A stretch of 64,000 bases of DNA from Arbacia lixula (lineage: Eukaryota > Echinodermata > Echinoidea > Arbacioida > Arbaciidae): the NCBI GenBank assembly GCA_963669155.1, contig OZ022579.1, positions 21,306,571 to 21,370,570 of the forward strand, in the 5' to 3' direction. Below the pieces are notes generated by a model, which saw only the letters and a list, made by a program, of their open reading frames with translations, ran no database searches and had not been told where the DNA came from. Shown in pieces: positions 62,119 to 64,000 of the stretch; the first letter of the stretch is position 1, and each line of letters opens with the position of its first letter. Both the position numbers and the translations under genes were made by a program.

Positions 62119-63544
62119 TCTCTCTCTCTCTCTCTCTTATTCGCTTTTGCTTTATACATACCTTCCTTCTTGCTTATCTCTCATAATCTTTTATGTTGTT
62201 TATCTCTATACCCTCCCCCTCATCTCCCCACCCATACTCCCTATCTTCCTATCCCCTAAATCCGGTCCCTCTCTCACTCCCACCGCCCTGCCTGCCCGAT
62301 CGCTGCCCCTTCTACCCATACTCCCGTCTCGATATCCAGGCAATTCCTAAGATCTTCTCAGGTGGGCTAGAGCTGACGGAGATGTACAACAGACCTCACG
62401 AGTACACAGACATATTCTGGAAGGCTTTACAAGAGTTTTGGATGGCTCTCTACGTCAGTCGACTGACTACCATAGCAGCATTGAATGTAAGAAATACTCA
62501 ATTACGGTTTTGATAGTGGTACGTATCCGATCAGTCATACGTGCTCTGCGACTGTCTGAATGGATTTGTACAAGTACCTGTAGGTGGCGCCACATATCTA
62601 GTCGGAGGCCCTATTGTGACGGTTCAAGCGATGCAAAATCGTGTCATCTGCAATGCATGCCTTTACGGGATCAGTAATAAGCCATTTTGTCTGGAGGGTC
62701 ATGTCGAGGAATATCAATGGAGGAATGCCATGATCATTTATTATCATAATCATCATTTTAAACATCCAGCTTGGCCTGATGCTAAGACAACCCCAGTGAA
62801 ATTTCTGAGATCATGTTTAAACACTCACACTTCCAAGTTTTGAAAATAGATGATTCATTGTACATTACGCATGCCACTAGTGTAATGAGTGTTGCACTTG
62901 TCCCTTAAACCGTAACATTATACCAAATTTTGAGGGGGGAACCCACATTGATTTGCAGGGAAAGCAAGTGTGGCTTATTGGAAGAGAGTTCGTCTCTCAA
63001 TGGGTTCGAGTCCCACACAAGTCTTTTGCAAAAGAGCTTGCGTTGTGTGTTTTCGCGCCTCCCCCCTTCGTGGGAAAACACTCCGTCCCTTGGATAAGAC
63101 GCTAAATAAAGGTCCCGTGTATACAACAGCCACACCCTATGCACGTTAGAGTACCTACTTCACTTCTCGATTAAGAGCGGTGGAGTGGACAGAAAGCCTC
63201 TCATGGAAACCTGGTGAAAGATGCCGACCCCTCGTGGTTCATCCTAGAAGGCAATTCAGCCTACAAACGGTATCAAATAGGCATTAAGAGTGCCACACGA
63301 AAGAAGAGGACGTTGCTTTGAAACACACGTGCCACTAATATAACTAGTGTTATACTTGTCCATTTAACCCTCACATTCCTAACATTGATTTGCTACACAC
63401 ATAGTATAATGATCGATTGCCATATGCTTTTGCCTTACTCCACAGGGCCACGCCCCTGCAGCGGGATGTGCGGTTGCCGTGTCATGTGACTACCGAATCA
63501 TGGCCGAGGGCTCCTTTACAATCGGCTTCAACGAAGTTCACTTG
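57246..63544 (+). CDS. ECI1: Mitochondrial enoyl-CoA delta isomerase (ECI1-like), 3' part missing
   Basis: Five coding exons joined in one frame give 181 residues. The enzyme moves the double bond of cis/trans-3-enoyl-CoA to trans-2-enoyl-CoA so that unsaturated fatty acids can enter beta-oxidation in mitochondria. Recognised crotonase-fold motifs: FALVTMNRPRVNS (residues 58-70), FSGGLELTEM (oxyanion-hole region), AALNGHAPAAGCAVAVSCDY (146-164, second oxyanion glycine) and GFNEVHL (175-181). The Glu in GFNEVHL sits where the catalytic base lies in mitochondrial isomerases. The N-terminus (MASFLRFTKPFFNHRE) is basic and hydrophobic without acidic residues until position 16, as expected for a mitochondrial presequence. 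The C-terminal part, about 100 residues by comparison with the roughly 300-residue family length, lies beyond the window. ECI1 is favoured over ECI2 because no acyl-CoA-binding domain is present. Confidence 0.82.
59095..60620 (-). mobile_element. Broken LINE (non-LTR reverse transcriptase) with SINE insertion
   Basis: On the minus strand the order is: a linker with GKVWKILKPVLPKSTSS and SIGADLAYDIP (about 60460-60270), a SINE insertion, then reverse transcriptase motifs QFREKHSTIASLL and FDMEKAFDTVNPHILLHKM (59660-59480), GVLQGSILCPSLFTVSIDDI and FFADDTVICFSDK (59370-59220), and NKLRLNFDKTE (about 59160). FADDT carries the catalytic Asp pair. Frames change and stops occur between pieces, so it is inactive. 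The clade was not resolved; Jockey/CR1-like is possible. Confidence 0.82.
59920..60172. mobile_element. tRNA-derived SINE, inverted (palindromic) pair
   Basis: 59920-60049 carries the SINE in reverse (TTTTAGGCATACACCCAGTA through GGATTTGAACC). 60065-60172 carries the same body forward (TGACTTGTTTTCATTCAT through AAGCCCTTTCACTA). The two face each other, forming a palindrome inside the LINE. Related copies lie at 3598 and 28181. A short duplication of ACAGTAGGTAAG lies in the left half. Confidence 0.65.
60791..60934 (+). CDS. ECI1: ECI1 exon 2
   Basis: Acceptor CTCTATCTACAG, 144 bp, donor GTAGGT, phase 1-1. It reads KPFFNHREAIVAVTTH, then LEIIPAAATVPYRLNSGG and SVKVEKETG. This is presequence plus the start of the mature enzyme and is not strongly conserved. 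An alternative acceptor at 60809 would break the phase with exon 1, so 60791 is preferred. Confidence 0.6.
61653..61780 (+). CDS. ECI1: ECI1 exon 3
   Basis: Acceptor GATCCAG, 128 bp, ends in phase 0 at ACTTCG before GTAAAT. It reads FALVTMNRPRVNSYNREFLL, then ELTETIKDLEADPKMEGLIL and TS. It matches the first beta-strand and helix of the crotonase fold in mitochondrial enoyl-CoA isomerases (NPPVNSLxxEFL, GVILTS). Confidence 0.88.
61896..62138. repeat. Simple repeats: C(n), (CT)n, (GT)n, (CT)n
   Basis: Poly-C at 61897-61913 runs into (CT)n to about 61938. A (GT)n run at about 62079-62117 is followed by another (CT)n to 62138. All lie in ECI1 intron 3. The open frames here are low-complexity artefacts. 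Confidence 0.9.
62340..62486 (+). CDS. ECI1: ECI1 exon 4
   Basis: Acceptor GATATCCAG, 147 bp (49 codons), phase 0-0, donor GTAAGA. It reads AIPKIFSGGLELTEMYN, then EYTDIFWKALQEFWMALY and TIAALN. FSGGLELTEM matches the family's FSAGLDLTEM, which supplies the first oxyanion-hole amide. Confidence 0.9.
62950..63310 (+). mobile_element. Second tRNA-derived SINE family
   Basis: A tRNA-like head AGTGTGGCTTATTGGAAGAG with B box GGGTTCGAGTCCC (about 63001-63013). A roughly 290-bp body follows, containing GATAAGACGCTAAATAAAGG and TCCCGTGTATACA and ending near 63310. The body does not match the SINE at 3598, so it is a separate family. It lies in ECI1 intron 4. The gap between A and B boxes and the body argue against a real tRNA gene. 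Confidence 0.6.
63446..63544 (+). CDS. ECI1: ECI1 exon 5
   Basis: Acceptor TACTCCACAG, 99 bp (33 codons), phase 0-0, donor GTAAGG. It reads GHAPAAGCAVAVSCDYRIMA, then EGSFTIGFNEVHL. It contains the second oxyanion glycine region and the Glu expected to be the catalytic base. Later exons are outside the window. Confidence 0.9.
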
Positions 63545-64000
63545 GTAAGGATTCGTTCATTAACCCCGTCAGTGCGAAGCACGCCAAGTAACTAACACGT
63601 CTACAGGCCAGTGATTATAAGAGGTTTAAATATCATGTATGTACATTCCACCATTTTGCCTGAGTGTGAAAATACATGTGATCAAGCTAATAAGACTGTC
63701 ATTGCGGCATCTTTATAGTGGCGAACCTCTCCTCTTTGCTGTTCGTCTTCTATTACAGTAGTAGGACCCCACCAAAATGACTTCGGAGCGGTCCTACTAA
63801 TAGAAGACGACACTGAAGAACAACAAAGACGCTGCGGAAGCCAAGAGCAATAATATTTCAATAGCAGAGCCAAGAGAAGCCATAATTGGTAAAGAAGCGG
63901 CACCTAACGGCAGAAGACACAATAGACCTCTGCAGGATTGTTTAAAATGTTACTCGGTGAATTGAATCAGTATTTTAGAAGAATTTCGCGTGAAACATTA
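63545..64000 (+). other. ECI1 intron 5 (partial), with a hairpin
   Basis: Non-coding to the window edge. CGTCTTCTATTACAGTAGTA continuing GGACC (63744-63768) pairs with GGTCCTACTAATAGAAGACG (63790-63809) except for a 5-nt bulge. This may be a small foldback element. Confidence 0.5.

Noticed and set aside
61882..62350. Overlapping Ser/Leu/Cys-Val open frames
   Set aside because: Translations of (CT)n and (GT)n microsatellites in ECI1 intron 3.

Overview
The window is eukaryotic, most likely an echinoderm and probably a sea urchin. This is an inference from the AT-rich introns, very small exons, dense MITE/SINE content and a fibropellin/Notch-like EGF array. All host coding exons found are on the + strand. 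No prokaryotic features, CRISPR array or true tRNA gene were seen.

Positions 1-51200 hold the 3' part of one very large gene for a type I membrane protein. I could place 61 coding exons: 51 single-exon EGF repeats, one CUB exon, 8 more single-exon EGF repeats, and a last exon with a Ser/Gly-rich stalk, one transmembrane helix and a 9-residue tail. Every internal exon is phase 1-1, so each domain is a removable cassette. About 2,425 residues are encoded here; the signal peptide and earlier domains lie upstream of the window. From EGF 11 to EGF 38 the array mostly alternates an A type (111 bp, CDPDPC-like, no O-glucose motif) with a B type (111-117 bp, YxGCxSxPC, O-glucose motif). A block of about eleven exons (EGF 13-23) is duplicated as EGF 28-40. 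A decayed EGF exon at 10049-10147 sits where the first block lacks a member present in the second.

The introns hold many mobile elements: a TTAA-flanked piggyBac-type MITE (8466-9138), a 723-bp element with perfect 20-bp inverted ends (14548-15270), a CGTC-repeat element with 157-bp internal repeats (17644-18399), tRNA-derived SINEs, a frameshifted LINE remnant (31173-31870), and a 6.8-kb candidate element (20299-27110) with matching inverted ends, two minisatellites and splice-competent exon-like blocks.

Positions 51201-57245 are intergenic, with a long foldback element just after the gene and low-complexity DNA. Positions 57246-63544 hold the first five coding exons of a mitochondrial enoyl-CoA delta isomerase (ECI1-like) gene, which continues past the right edge. 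Its first intron carries a broken LINE with a SINE palindrome inside it. The two genes have no evident functional link: one makes a cell-surface adhesion or signalling type protein, the other a fatty-acid oxidation enzyme.
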